Counted from the first letter of the stretch, positions 33,627-41,908 are shown. The stretch is DNA of 64,000 nt from Hominimerdicola alba 8 (GCF_000178155.2 NZ_ADKM02000100.1:18437-82436), one strand, 5' to 3'. Numbers and translations are program-made. The notes: a model not told the origin generated them from the sequence alone.

Positions 33627-33774
33627 ATCAAGTAAAATTACTTGTCGTGTTAAAAATTCGCATTAAATCTTTGCTGAAAAATGTAACTGTTAAAATAGTT
33701 AACAGCAAAGGTGGTCAATATACTATTATAATAGAGTATATTTCTGAAAAAATTATCAAGTAAAGTTACTTGAT
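33627..33774. repeat. Cluster of palindromes downstream of rarA
   Basis: A near-perfect 20-bp palindrome ATCAAGTAAAGTTACTTGAT (33755-33774) and a partial version CAAGTAAAATTACTTG (33629-33644) flank an inverted pair CTTTGCTG (33669-33676) / CAGCAAAG (33703-33710). The arrangement is symmetric over about 150 bp. It may be a degenerate mobile palindrome or paired operator sites. No gene starts here; it lies between convergent genes. Confidence 0.6.
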
Positions 33775-33791
33775 ATATATGAAATTATAGC

Positions 33792-33826
33792 AAAACGCGG
33801 AGAATAATGAAATTCTCCGCGTTTTT
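33792..33826. terminator. Bidirectional terminator between rarA and the S1-domain gene
   Basis: A 14-bp stem, AAACGCGGAGAAT with ATTCTCCGCGTTT, has a 6-nt loop and flanking A and T runs on both strands. Confidence 0.88.
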
Positions 33827-33835
33827 GCTGTTTGT

Positions 33836-34753
33836 TCAGAATACCGAAACCATAGTTTTGCCGCTTTCTTTGGTGGAATATTCCCACCTTTCAAGCCTGC
33901 CTGAGTTGATGAAATAGTTTATCTTTGAGGGAAAGCAGAGGTTCTCAAAGACATCTACGATTATCAGTTTGACTTTCATTTTGTCGGGGATAAGCGCTTT
34001 TATGTAGACGCTTGCTGCCTGACCTGCGCGAATTCCGTCTTTGGGTTCTGCAAGACCTGCGAGATTTGGTGCAAGTTCGATGAATATGCCGTAGGGTTCC
34101 ACTGAACGTATCACACCGCCCACCGTTTCACCTGCCGAGAACAGCGAAGCGTTCTGCGACCATGTGCCGAGCAGTTCTTTGTGGGTCAGGCATATCCTGC
34201 CGCATTCGATATTTTTTACCGCCGCGTAGATATCCTGACCGTTGAAAAAACGGTCGTTGGGGTGGGCTATGCGTGAAACGGAAATGGCATCTATGGGGAT
34301 AAGTGAGGGTATGCCGCAGCCGATATCGACAAATGCGCCAAAAGGTTCAAGGTGGGTGACTTTGGCTGGTATGACATCGCCGCAGCGCAGACCGTTTATG
34401 TAATTATCCTTGCATTCCTGCTGTGCCGCACGACGCGAAAGAATTGCTGTGACACCCTCGTCACTGTCGATGATATCGGTAACTTTAAAGCATACCGTCT
34501 TGTTGACACGCGAAAGCAGTGCGATGTCACGGGTGGTGCCGTCAGCTATGCCCAGCGCACCCTCTTCGCGCGGGATAAGCCCTTTTCCGAATGGCAGTTC
34601 GACCACAAGGTCATGTTCTGCTGTACACATCACTGCATGCCCTTCCAGTGTCAGACCTCCAGCCATAGCTTCGGCAAGATTTTCGCGGCTGCGCAGGTAA
34701 TAACGGTTTTCGGGCGAGTTGAAAAACCTTCCTTCGGGTAAATATTTTGTCAT
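33836..34753 (-). CDS. S1-domain RNA-binding protein
   Basis: The 305-residue protein carries repeats of the S1 OB-fold, as in ribosomal protein S1. The clearest are GDVIPAKVTHLEPFGAFVDI (about residues 122-141) and GETVGGVIRSVEPYGIFIEL (about 208-227). A more divergent N-terminal copy is near HAVMCTAEHDLVVELPFGKG. It probably binds mRNA or rRNA. It is shorter than a classical six-domain S1 and differs from Bacillus YpfD-like proteins, so I give no symbol. The ATG at 34753 lies 8 nt after GAGG; an upstream GTG would overlap that site. No clear promoter was found in the upstream gap. Confidence 0.8.
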   Translation of the reverse strand: MTKYLPEGRFFNSPENRYYLRSRENLAEAMAGGLTLEGHAVMCTAEHDLVVELPFGKGLIPREEGALGIADGTTRDIALLSRVNKTVCFKVTDIIDSDEGVTAILSRRAAQQECKDNYINGLRCGDVIPAKVTHLEPFGAFVDIGCGIPSLIPIDAISVSRIAHPNDRFFNGQDIYAAVKNIECGRICLTHKELLGTWSQNASLFSAGETVGGVIRSVEPYGIFIELAPNLAGLAEPKDGIRAGQAASVYIKALIPDKMKVKLIIVDVFENLCFPSKINYFINSGRLERWEYSTKESGKTMVSVF

Positions 34754-34930
34754 TTTTTGCACCTCTTTCTTGCGCTGTAAAAATATTAAAGTCAGCGCTT
34801 GTGGAGTTTTTGTTAGTTATTTTTTTGAACGAAATCGTTTCCTCTGTGATATATTATGCAGAGTGACAAATCCATATGATGAACCTATTGTGACGAATTG
34901 TGTAATTTTACGTTATTTTCTGTTCGACCC

Positions 34931-34959
34931 TTGACAAATACTTCCCGCTGTGTTAAACT
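34931..34959 (+). promoter_or_regulatory. Promoter of the cell-wall hydrolase leader
   Basis: TTGACA (34931-34936) and TAAACT (34954-34959) are separated by 17 bp. A TG one base before the -10 makes it an extended -10. Confidence 0.75.
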
Positions 34960-34965
34960 ATTCAC

Positions 34966-35172
34966 ATTGTTTGTAACGGCTTTGTAACCAATTGGCCGAT
35001 AACAGGGTTTATTCGGTTACATTTCGGTACACTGAAAAAAACAGTATCTAGGGGAACGATCAAGATATCAAGTAAGCAGATATGATCTGCTGAAAAATAC
35101 GAAAGGGTGTGAAACGGCAGGTCTGCATTTCGGCAGAGATACTAGCCGCAGGCAGATCGGGTCAGATCAGAG
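34966..35172 (+). other. Long structured 5' leader of the cell-wall hydrolase gene
   Basis: About 200 nt separate the promoter from the start codon. GTAACC/GGTTAC (about 34984-35021) encloses CCGATAA/TTATTCGG. Further on, GATCTGC (near 35085) and GCAGATC (near 35152) form a 7-bp inverted pair about 60 nt apart. The right arm lies just before the start codon, where it could hide translation signals. I see no terminator stem with a T-run, so control, if any, would act on translation. It does not match the c-di-AMP riboswitch core that controls many wall hydrolases. Confidence 0.45.
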
Positions 35173-36051
35173 ATGAGTTTTATTTACAGAAAAAAAGCAG
35201 CGTTCAGAAAGATAGCAGTGCTGGTAATGACACTTGCAGTGCTTTTTGTTATGACAGATATCAGCGGTATAAAGGCATCTGCACTGATGTCAACAAAGGC
35301 GGCTGTGCCTACATGGATAGAGGAGAAGACCTTTGACAGCAATTATACCCATCCATACAACAGCCAGATAGATACGATAATCCTCCATTGGAACAAGACT
35401 AAGGGTGCCAGCAGGTATCAGGTCTACATCAAGGGCGGCAAATACAAGAACTGGACAAGGTTCTGTACTACCACACGCAGCAATGTCACCGCGAAGAACC
35501 TGAACAGGGCGACTGCTTATCAGTTCAGGGTGAGGGCTGTTTACTCAAACAACACCTATTCTGCTTATTCCAAAGTTCAGAATATAAGCACCTCACGCAT
35601 GAATTACGATCAGGCAGGCTGGGAAGCTATGTGTCGTATAGTTTACCACGAAGTCGGCAGGATAAATGACGATATGTGGGATAATCCCATAGTTTATGTT
35701 GCAGACTGTGTCGCAAACCGCTATGTTGCGGCAAAATATCTCAACGATCCCCTCTGGGCGCCATATTACCGCAATTACGGTGATATACAGTCGATAATCT
35801 ATCGCAGCGGCGGATTTATGTCTGACAGAGGACTTACCAATGACGGCTGCAATTACGGTTATGTGCCAAACAAGGTAAAGCAGGCTGTATGGGGTGCGAC
35901 CTACGCACTGCCGTCTTACAAGGGCATCAAGAACGACTACACCGTTTTCTACTGGTGCAATACCAGCTATTATCAGAGCAGCTATAAGATAGCCTACTCT
36001 TTCAAGATCCCGTGGGGCTATTTTTCGATATGGAAAGAATTCTGGGGATAA
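35173..36051 (+). CDS. Secreted SleB-type cell-wall hydrolase with fibronectin III domain
   Basis: The 292-residue protein has a signal peptide (FRKIAVLVMTLAVLFVMTDI then IKASALM). A fibronectin type III domain follows (about residues 62-140, IILHWNKTKGASRYQVYIKG). The C-terminal domain (about 145-292) resembles the SleB/CwlJ hydrolase family. A likely catalytic Glu is in CRIVYHEVG, and the family pattern VADCVANRYVAAKYLNDP follows. SleB-type enzymes cleave spore cortex or vegetative peptidoglycan. A vegetative, surface role is as likely here. The start ATG has only a poor ribosome site (CAGAG), which with the long leader suggests translational control. Two terminators follow. Confidence 0.75.
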   Translation: MSFIYRKKAAFRKIAVLVMTLAVLFVMTDISGIKASALMSTKAAVPTWIEEKTFDSNYTHPYNSQIDTIILHWNKTKGASRYQVYIKGGKYKNWTRFCTTTRSNVTAKNLNRATAYQFRVRAVYSNNTYSAYSKVQNISTSRMNYDQAGWEAMCRIVYHEVGRINDDMWDNPIVYVADCVANRYVAAKYLNDPLWAPYYRNYGDIQSIIYRSGGFMSDRGLTNDGCNYGYVPNKVKQAVWGATYALPSYKGIKNDYTVFYWCNTSYYQSSYKIAYSFKIPWGYFSIWKEFWG

Positions 36052-36067
36052 ACGATATATGAAAAAA

Positions 36068-36098
36068 GCAAGCCTTACCGAACGTTGGTAAGGCTTGC
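36068..36098 (+). terminator. Hairpin after the cell-wall hydrolase gene
   Basis: A perfect 12-bp stem GCAAGCCTTACC/GGTAAGGCTTGC has a 7-nt loop. The T-run is poor, so it acts best together with the next hairpin. Confidence 0.65.
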
Positions 36099-36108
36099 GC
36101 TCTGTTAT

Positions 36109-36150
36109 AAAAAGCCCGCAGTCCGATATTTTCGGTGCTGCGGGCTTTTT
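36109..36150. terminator. Bidirectional terminator between the hydrolase and comEA-like genes
   Basis: AAAAGCCCGCAG pairs with CTGCGGGCTTTTT around a CCGA/TCGG inner helix. T-runs occur on both strands. It ends 2 bp before the stop codon of the convergent gene. Confidence 0.88.
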
Positions 36151-36151
36151 G

Positions 36152-37030
36152 CTATGTGATTATGTATGGTTTAAGTTCGGTGAGGAACTCGTTGCTGATA
36201 TCTTTTATGTAGATCAGCTGGAGGTAGCTTTCGTATTTTCCGCCCAGCACTTCGCGCATTTCTAGTATCTTGTCTGCGAGTTCTTCGCTGATGAGCAGTT
36301 TTTCAATGAGTTCCTGTTTGTCAGCGGTGTTTATGTTCACCTGCTGACGCATCGGCTCGGTAGGAAGTGTGACAGGCTGTTCGCTTGTAACGGTCACATC
36401 TGCGGAGGTCATCACTTCGGTGACAGTCTGTGGTGCTTCGGTCACAGCTGTGGTCTGCGGTTCTTCACTTACTATAGGGATATAGTCTTCTTCCGAAACA
36501 TACAGATAGCCTTTGAGCATTTCGAGCCTGCTCTCACCTATTCCCGATACCTCAAGCAGCTGTTCCATATTGCTAATGATGCCCAGTTTTTCACGCAGCC
36601 CCAGTATAGCTGATGCTGTGCTTTCGCCCACGCCGTCTATAGCAGTCAATTCTTCAAAGGTCACAAGATTTATGTCGATGGGAAAGTATATGATGACCTC
36701 TTCTTCATGTGCTTTTGCAGTGGTGACAGCAGTTGTCTTCGGGGGCTTGGAAGTTGTGGTCTTTACGGTGGTTTCTTTTGGCTTTTTGGTGGTTGTCACC
36801 TTGCTGTCGGCAGACTTTTTGGATGAACTTTTTTTCGCTGACCTGCTTTTGCTGCTGTTTGGAACTTCACTTTGTTCTTCGGCGGCAACGGAGGAACTTC
36901 TGTATATCACGACGGGCTTTTCATCGGGCTTTTTTAGTTTTGCGGCAAAAACGGCAGAAATTATCAGCGCCGCCGCCAGCAGTGCATAAAGCGAATATCC
37001 CTTTAGTTTAGCAAAAAGCCCGTCTTTCAT
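36152..37030 (-). CDS. ComEA-like DNA-binding protein with two helix-hairpin-helix regions
   Basis: The 292-residue protein has one N-terminal membrane helix (YALLAAALIISAVFAAKL). A Ser/Lys/Thr-rich linker (about residues 45-115) and two helix-hairpin-helix DNA-binding regions follow. The first (about 120-180) contains DINLVTFEELTAIDGVGEST and VSGIGESRLEMLKGYL. The second (about 230-290) begins QQVNINTADKQELIEKL, the usual ComEA start, but its hairpins (LLISEELADKIL, IKDISNEFL) lack the Gly residues. ComEA binds transforming DNA outside the cell in competent Firmicutes. No comEC or comEB lies alongside, so competence is not shown. The ATG follows GAGGGG by 6 nt, 3 bp after the GH3 gene, with which it forms an operon. 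Confidence 0.8.
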   Translation of the reverse strand: MKDGLFAKLKGYSLYALLAAALIISAVFAAKLKKPDEKPVVIYRSSSVAAEEQSEVPNSSKSRSAKKSSSKKSADSKVTTTKKPKETTVKTTTSKPPKTTAVTTAKAHEEEVIIYFPIDINLVTFEELTAIDGVGESTASAILGLREKLGIISNMEQLLEVSGIGESRLEMLKGYLYVSEEDYIPIVSEEPQTTAVTEAPQTVTEVMTSADVTVTSEQPVTLPTEPMRQQVNINTADKQELIEKLLISEELADKILEMREVLGGKYESYLQLIYIKDISNEFLTELKPYIIT

Positions 37031-37033
37031 AGC

Positions 37034-39304
37034 TTACCCCTCCAGCATGGCATTGAGCCTGTCAAGCATCTCTTGCAGCCACACTCTGTTTATCTCGGGT
37101 CTTTCATCGTAGCAGAGTATGCCGCGCATCGGTGTGTCTTTCAGCATGGCTAGTGCCAGTTCCATAGAATTTGAGCCGAGTCCGTCGCCGTTCATGTCGG
37201 TCATGCCCTTACAGAACTTGTCTATAAGCTCGCCAAAGACTTCCTTGCCCTCGCTGCATGAAAGTACATCGCCAACAGTGCTGTTGAATGTGAAATGAAC
37301 AGGAAGTTTCGCAGTGCCATTCACATATACCGACCCTGTCAGCCTTATATCGCGGGAAGATGCACCGACCATTATCTCAAATTCGCCATACTCAACGAAC
37401 CAGTCATTTATGGCAGTTTCGTAGTAGGCAAAAGCACGCTTGTCAAGATTGAACACTACCTTTCTGCTCTCGCCTGCTTTTAGTGTTATTTTCTCAAATC
37501 CTTTGAGTTCCTTGACGGGGCGCATCACCGACGACTCTTTATCGCCCACATAAAGCTGTACCACCTCAGAACCTGTGCGGCTGCCCACATTTGTCACGGT
37601 ACAGCTGACAGTTAGTGTCTGGTCTTCATTTATCTCGTTCTCGGATATGACGAGGTCGCTGTACTCGAACTTCGTGTACGAAAGTCCGAACCCGAACGGG
37701 AAGCGCACTTCCATCTTCTTTTTGTCGTAGTACCTGTAGCCTACGAATACGCCTTCGCTGTAGCTTACTTCATCGCCAACACCCGGAAAATTCAGGTATG
37801 ACGGGGTGTCTTCCAGCTTCATGCACCAGCTTTCGGCAAGTCTGCCGCAGGGGGCGGCATCACCGAAGAGCAGTTCGCAGGTGGCTTTGCCTACGCCCTG
37901 TCCGCCGAGATACATCTCCAGCAGAGCCTTTATATTGCCGATGAAAGGCAGTTCAACAGGCGAACCGTTGTGCAGTACCACGATGATGTTCTTGTTGACC
38001 TTGTATATCTCATTTATCAGTTCTATCTGGCAGTCGGGCATGCGCATGTGAGTTCTGTCATAGCCCTCAGACTCGAAACTCTCGGGCAGTCCCGCAAAGA
38101 TAACCACCTTGTCGTTGTACTTTGCACAATCTACCGCCTGTTCAAGAAGTTCGGGAACGGTCCTGTCCTCTTCGGTGATGTAGCCCTGTGCATATTCGAC
38201 CTTGCAGTAGTCTTTTACAGCTTCCAGCGCCGAAACCGCCTTAAAGGAGTTTATATGCGAACTTCCGCCGCCCTGATAGCGCGGTTTGGCGGCAAACTCA
38301 CCGATGAAGCATATCTTTTCGTTCCTGTCAAGAGGGAGGATATCGTCATCGTTTTTAAGCAGTACCGCGCACTGTGCTTCTATCTTTGCGGCAAGTTCGT
38401 GGTGTGCTTCCATATCCCACTTGGCGGGAGTACGGCTCTCTTCAGCCTTGTCTGTCAGCCGCAGGACGCGCTCGGTGCATTTGTCCACCGCTTCCATGCT
38501 AAGTTCGCCTCTGTTGACGGCATCGACTATCAGTTTGTCGTTTTTGCCGAAGCTGGCGGGCATTTCAAGATCAAGTCCCGCCTTAACGCCTGCGACCCTG
38601 TCATCGACTGCGCCCCAGTCGCTCATAACAAGACCGCTGTATCCCCAGTCATTTCGCAGAACATCGGTCAGAAGCCACTTGTTCTGTGATGAGTGGTAGC
38701 CGTTTATACGGTTGTAGGAACACATTATCGTCCAAGGGTCAGCCTGCTTTACGGCTATCTCGAACGGAGCGAGGTAGATCTCCCTAAGTGTGCGCTCGTC
38801 TATGCGTTCGTTGATCGTAAGGCGGCGGTTCTCCTGATTGTTGGCGGCGAAATGTTTCAGCGATGTTCCCACGCCCTTGCTCTGCACGCCCTTGATGTGT
38901 GCCGCCGCCATCTCACCTGCGAGGTACGGGTCTTCGGAGAAATACTCGAAATTTCGTCCGCAGAGGGGTGAACGCTTGATGTTACAGCCGGGTCCCAGTA
39001 TAACGGAAACTTTCTCTGCCTGACATTCTTCGCCCAGTGCTTTGCCCATCATTGTCAGCAGGTTTCTGTCGAATGAGCATGCCAGCGCGCAGGCTGTCGG
39101 GAAGCAGACTGCCTTTATAGCTTCGTTGGGGTTTGCTGAACCCTCTGCGTTCTTGCGCAGACCGTGAGGACCGTCTGATACCATTATCTGCGGTATCGCC
39201 AGTCGTTCGACTGCTTTGGTATGCCAGAAATCAGCGCCCGAAAGCAGGCTTGCTTTTTCTTCAAGAGTAAGTTCTTTGAGTATTTTTTTGATGTTCAATG
39301 TCAT
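37034..39304 (-). CDS. Family GH3 beta-glucosidase, cytoplasmic
   Basis: The 756-residue glycoside hydrolase of family 3 has no signal peptide, so it likely splits imported cellodextrins or related beta-glucosides. The (beta/alpha)8 domain has IMVSDGPHGLR, GRNFEYFSEDPYLAGEMA and KHFAANNQE. The nucleophile Asp is in GYSGLVMSDWGAVDD (near residue 228). The alpha/beta sandwich domain and a C-terminal fibronectin-like domain (GFGLSYTKFEYSDL onward) follow in the usual order. The start ATG overlaps the stop of the upstream gene (TAATG). GGAGG is only 2 nt away; a TTG two codons later has ideal spacing and is an alternative. The exact substrate among GH3 specificities is not predictable. Confidence 0.92.
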   Translation of the reverse strand: MTLNIKKILKELTLEEKASLLSGADFWHTKAVERLAIPQIMVSDGPHGLRKNAEGSANPNEAIKAVCFPTACALACSFDRNLLTMMGKALGEECQAEKVSVILGPGCNIKRSPLCGRNFEYFSEDPYLAGEMAAAHIKGVQSKGVGTSLKHFAANNQENRRLTINERIDERTLREIYLAPFEIAVKQADPWTIMCSYNRINGYHSSQNKWLLTDVLRNDWGYSGLVMSDWGAVDDRVAGVKAGLDLEMPASFGKNDKLIVDAVNRGELSMEAVDKCTERVLRLTDKAEESRTPAKWDMEAHHELAAKIEAQCAVLLKNDDDILPLDRNEKICFIGEFAAKPRYQGGGSSHINSFKAVSALEAVKDYCKVEYAQGYITEEDRTVPELLEQAVDCAKYNDKVVIFAGLPESFESEGYDRTHMRMPDCQIELINEIYKVNKNIIVVLHNGSPVELPFIGNIKALLEMYLGGQGVGKATCELLFGDAAPCGRLAESWCMKLEDTPSYLNFPGVGDEVSYSEGVFVGYRYYDKKKMEVRFPFGFGLSYTKFEYSDLVISENEINEDQTLTVSCTVTNVGSRTGSEVVQLYVGDKESSVMRPVKELKGFEKITLKAGESRKVVFNLDKRAFAYYETAINDWFVEYGEFEIMVGASSRDIRLTGSVYVNGTAKLPVHFTFNSTVGDVLSCSEGKEVFGELIDKFCKGMTDMNGDGLGSNSMELALAMLKDTPMRGILCYDERPEINRVWLQEMLDRLNAMLEG

Positions 39305-39825
39305 TACCTCCATTCGTTCAAGAGATCGTTGTAAAAATTTTTCAGTTCATTGATGGTCTTAAAATACTTTTCTGCGGGAATTTCCAGCGTGTCATGCAGC
39401 TTAACATCCGGGTATTGGTCACGCCTATCGTATACAAACAGCTTGATATTTTCACCGTCCGAAATTATAAAAATGCTCCAACCATCATCGTTTATTTCGT
39501 GAAATGGTATCAGGTAAGAATAGTCGTTATCGATATCATCATCATCGTCTATATCGGGATAAGTGATATTCACGAACATTTTCAGAAGCTCAGCATCATC
39601 AAGCTGATACAGTTTTTTGTCTACCACAGGTCTTATCAGCGGGGAATCATCGTCCAGCAGTTCATCAAGCTCACAGTTGAATGTGGTCGTTCTCACATAT
39701 TTGGGATAAAGTTCATCGTTTATCATTAAGAACATCAGTCCGTTGATAAAGGATCTGTCTTCCCACCCCATACGCTCTATGATGAACCCGAAGTTGTTGG
39801 GATATGATGTATCACCTATAAACAT
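39304..39825 (-). CDS. Possible immunity-type protein (Imm42-like), uncertain
   Basis: The 173-residue acidic cytoplasmic protein begins MFIGDTSYPNNFGFIIERMG. It contains FINGLMFLMINDELYPKYVR and GWSIFIISDGENIKLFVYD. These remind me of the Imm42 family of immunity proteins from polymorphic toxin systems, but I cannot confirm it. A run of five aspartates interrupts the middle. No toxin gene is adjacent. It is translationally coupled to the GH3 gene (TAATG) and is preceded after 6 bp by a YaiI-type gene. It may be an orphan immunity gene or simply an uncharacterised protein. Confidence 0.55.
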   Translation of the reverse strand: MFIGDTSYPNNFGFIIERMGWEDRSFINGLMFLMINDELYPKYVRTTTFNCELDELLDDDSPLIRPVVDKKLYQLDDAELLKMFVNITYPDIDDDDDIDNDYSYLIPFHEINDDGWSIFIISDGENIKLFVYDRRDQYPDVKLHDTLEIPAEKYFKTINELKNFYNDLLNEWR

Positions 39826-39831
39826 TTTTTC

Positions 39832-40278
39832 TCACCCCTTTTGCGAATATTTTGCTATCAGTTCTTCAAGCGCTTCGGCAAAGCTGACGTTCTGGGCATC
39901 TGTACGCTTTTTAGGACCTTTTGGGTGCTTGCCGCTGCAAATCAGCTTTTTGTTCAGGTGTCTTGTCATTAGCATGCTGTCGATATTGTCGTTGGTGTAG
40001 ACTATGCCGTTCTGGTTCAAAGCATGTGCCCGCTTTGAAAGGCACATCGCCGCCAGTCCGTAGTCCTGCGTGACGGCTATATCGCCCGCACTGATCATGT
40101 TGACCAGTTTGAAGTCTGCGCTGTCAGCGCCCTTGTCAACGGTAATTACCTCAGCATCATATCCCGAAAAATCGTGGGAAGTATCGCACACTATCGTTAC
40201 AGGGATACGATGTTTCTTTGCTATGCTGACAGTCAGCCTGACAACAGGGCAGCCGTCAGCATCGATGAAAATGCGCAT
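39832..40278 (-). CDS. YaiI/YqxD family (DUF188) protein
   Basis: The 148-residue protein of the YaiI/YqxD family begins with the highly typical FIDADGCPV. It also has ITVDKGADSADFKLVN, DIAVTQDYGLAAMCL, and KRTDAQNVSFAEALE near the C-terminus. The conserved acidic residues resemble PIN/NYN nuclease-like folds, so a nuclease activity is suspected for the family but is not established. Its start codon overlaps the stop of the upstream HD-domain gene by one base (TGATG), indicating coupled translation. Confidence 0.9.
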   Translation of the reverse strand: MRIFIDADGCPVVRLTVSIAKKHRIPVTIVCDTSHDFSGYDAEVITVDKGADSADFKLVNMISAGDIAVTQDYGLAAMCLSKRAHALNQNGIVYTNDNIDSMLMTRHLNKKLICSGKHPKGPKKRTDAQNVSFAEALEELIAKYSQKG

Positions 40279-40883
40279 CAGTCGTCTTCCTCGCCCTCGA
40301 CGTAGAATGTAGCTTCCATATCGGCAATATGTGCCGCCAGCGCCAGCGGGTACATGCCCAGCGCTCTGCCGATGGTGTTGACATTCTCTTCGCCCGAAAA
40401 GCCCATGTGCCAGCGTATAGCCATAGCTTCCTCGCGGGTGAGCCGCATGTAGCTGCTGACTATGTAGACTGATTTCTCACCATGACCGTAGGGAAGCGTG
40501 TCGTGGTACTCGTAGTAGGGGACTTTCTCCCAGACACCCGTTGCATCGTTCTTTTTGTTGCGGAAGCTCGTTCTGTAGAGATTTACCTTGCATATATCGT
40601 GCAGCAGCGCTACTACAGCTATGCTTTCATCGGGGTAGGAAAGACCGTATTCGTCCTTTACGCGGTTTCTTTCGAGATAGTTTTTCAGGCATTCGTAGAC
40701 ATGCAGGCTGTGGCCGCAAAGACCGCCCTCATAAGCACAGTGGTAGCGTGTAGATGCGGGAGCGGTGAAGAAGTCGCTGTTCTCGCTTGTAAGAAAGTTC
40801 AGCAGCTTGTCAGAACCCGCGCGGGTTATGTTTGTTTTGTAGATATCAATGAATTTTTCTTTGTTTTCCTCTATGTTTGTCAT
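40278..40883 (-). CDS. HD-domain phosphohydrolase
   Basis: This 201-residue HD-superfamily hydrolase has CAYEGGLCGHSLHVYECLKN (first His), then VVALLHDICKVNLYR with the HD pair (about residues 93-94). A later GHGEKSVYIVSSY and IRWHMGFSG supply further metal-binding histidines. Many similar clostridial proteins carry this layout, which acts on nucleotides or phosphoesters; the substrate is unknown. It is the first gene of the minus-strand operon HD, YaiI-like, Imm-like, GH3, ComEA-like. The promoter is at 40926-40954, with GGAGG 7 nt before the ATG. Confidence 0.88.
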   Translation of the reverse strand: MTNIEENKEKFIDIYKTNITRAGSDKLLNFLTSENSDFFTAPASTRYHCAYEGGLCGHSLHVYECLKNYLERNRVKDEYGLSYPDESIAVVALLHDICKVNLYRTSFRNKKNDATGVWEKVPYYEYHDTLPYGHGEKSVYIVSSYMRLTREEAMAIRWHMGFSGEENVNTIGRALGMYPLALAAHIADMEATFYVEGEEDD

Positions 40884-40925
40884 AAGTTAACCTCCGTTGT
40901 GAAAAATCGACAAATCTTTACTTAT

Positions 40926-40954
40926 AGTATAACATATTTTTTAGCAAAAGTAAA
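40926..40954 (-). promoter_or_regulatory. Promoter of the HD-domain gene operon
   Basis: On the minus strand TTTACT (40949-40954) and TATACT (40926-40931) are separated by 17 bp, about 45 bp upstream of the start. Confidence 0.65.
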
Positions 40955-41069
40955 GCCGTCAGCAGAAATAATTACTGAGATCAATTTTCAGTGATGCAGA
41001 GATAAGTACAGGTTTAGCGGTGCTGCATCATTGTGGGAGATATGTTTGCAAAAACTTTCATAAAATGTC

Positions 41070-41098
41070 TTGAAATCGATATGTCAAAGTGATATGAT
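41070..41098 (+). promoter_or_regulatory. Promoter of the 41134 HAD gene
   Basis: TTGAAA (41070-41075) and TATGAT (41093-41098) are separated by 17 bp. An overlapping TATAAT at 41098-41103 has no matching -35. Confidence 0.65.
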
Positions 41099-41133
41099 AT
41101 AATAGTTAGACTATGTAATGAAGAGGTGACATT

Positions 41134-41793
41134 ATGAAAGACTACAAAGCCTATATTTTCGATTTTGACCTTACCCTTGCAGACTCTTCGGAGGGCATAC
41201 TCGAATGCTTTAAGCATTCGCTGAAACATTTTGGATGCCCTGTACCCGATGACAGGACGATATACAACACCATCGGACTGACTTTGCAGGATTCGTTCGA
41301 TGTGCTGACCAATACCCCCATGAACCCTCTGCGGGACGAGATGCGGAAGGTCTATGTGGAAAAGGCAAACGAGGTCATGTCGGCGCATACTTATTTTTAC
41401 AGCGACACACTCGCGGTAATGGAAGGGCTTCGCGAAAAGGGTGCGAAGGTCGCCATAGTTTCATCGAAGATGCGCTACAGGATAGTAGAGTCATTTGAGA
41501 TGCAGCTGCATGCACACCCATATGACCTTATAGTGGGGCTTGATGATGTGCCTGTACCGAAGCCCGACCCTATGGGTCTTGAAAAGGCTATGGATATTCT
41601 CGGCGTTAAGGCTGAGGAGGTACTGTATGTGGGCGACAGTTACATAGATGCAGAAGCCGCTGTCAATGCGGGTGTGGATTTTGCGGCTGTCACCACAGGT
41701 TCGACTGACAGGGAACGCTTTGAGGAGTACCCGCATGTGGCTATGGGCGGGAGTCTGACGGAAGCACTCGAAAAAAATATGAACCTGATGTAA
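41134..41793 (+). CDS. HAD-family phosphatase of the phosphoglycolate/pyrophosphatase (PpaX) type
   Basis: The 219-residue HAD hydrolase has a C1 helical cap. Motif I is IFDFDLTLADSSEG, motif II VAIVSSKMRYR, the motif III lysine is in VPKPDPMGLEKA, and motif IV is LYVGDSYIDAEAAVNAG. This is the pattern of phosphoglycolate phosphatase and PpaX-like enzymes. The usual motif I DxDGT is DFDLT here, which keeps both aspartates. The start follows GAGGTG by 6 nt. It stands alone between its promoter and the yicC promoter. Confidence 0.88.
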   Translation: MKDYKAYIFDFDLTLADSSEGILECFKHSLKHFGCPVPDDRTIYNTIGLTLQDSFDVLTNTPMNPLRDEMRKVYVEKANEVMSAHTYFYSDTLAVMEGLREKGAKVAIVSSKMRYRIVESFEMQLHAHPYDLIVGLDDVPVPKPDPMGLEKAMDILGVKAEEVLYVGDSYIDAEAAVNAGVDFAAVTTGSTDRERFEEYPHVAMGGSLTEALEKNMNLM

Positions 41794-41822
41794 AAACAAT
41801 CATAAAATTATGTTAAAAAACC

Positions 41823-41851
41823 TTGCTTATTTGCAGAAAAAATGCTATAAT
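41823..41851 (+). promoter_or_regulatory. Promoter of the yicC-remA-gmk operon
   Basis: TTGCTT (41823-41828) and TATAAT (41846-41851) are separated by 17 bp, about 57 bp before the yicC start. Confidence 0.75.
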
Positions 41852-41908
41852 ATAATTTGAATATTATGCTTTGTTAAAATGGCATTTTGCAGAAAGGAAA
41901 GCAGATAT

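Noticed and set aside
34966..35172. c-di-AMP (ydaO) riboswitch before the wall hydrolase
   Set aside because: The conserved core segments I remember are not present, so only a generic structured leader is claimed.
35109..35336. GTG-started frame in the leader of the cell-wall hydrolase gene
   Set aside because: Overlaps the signal peptide of the real gene in another frame and its product has no recognisable features.
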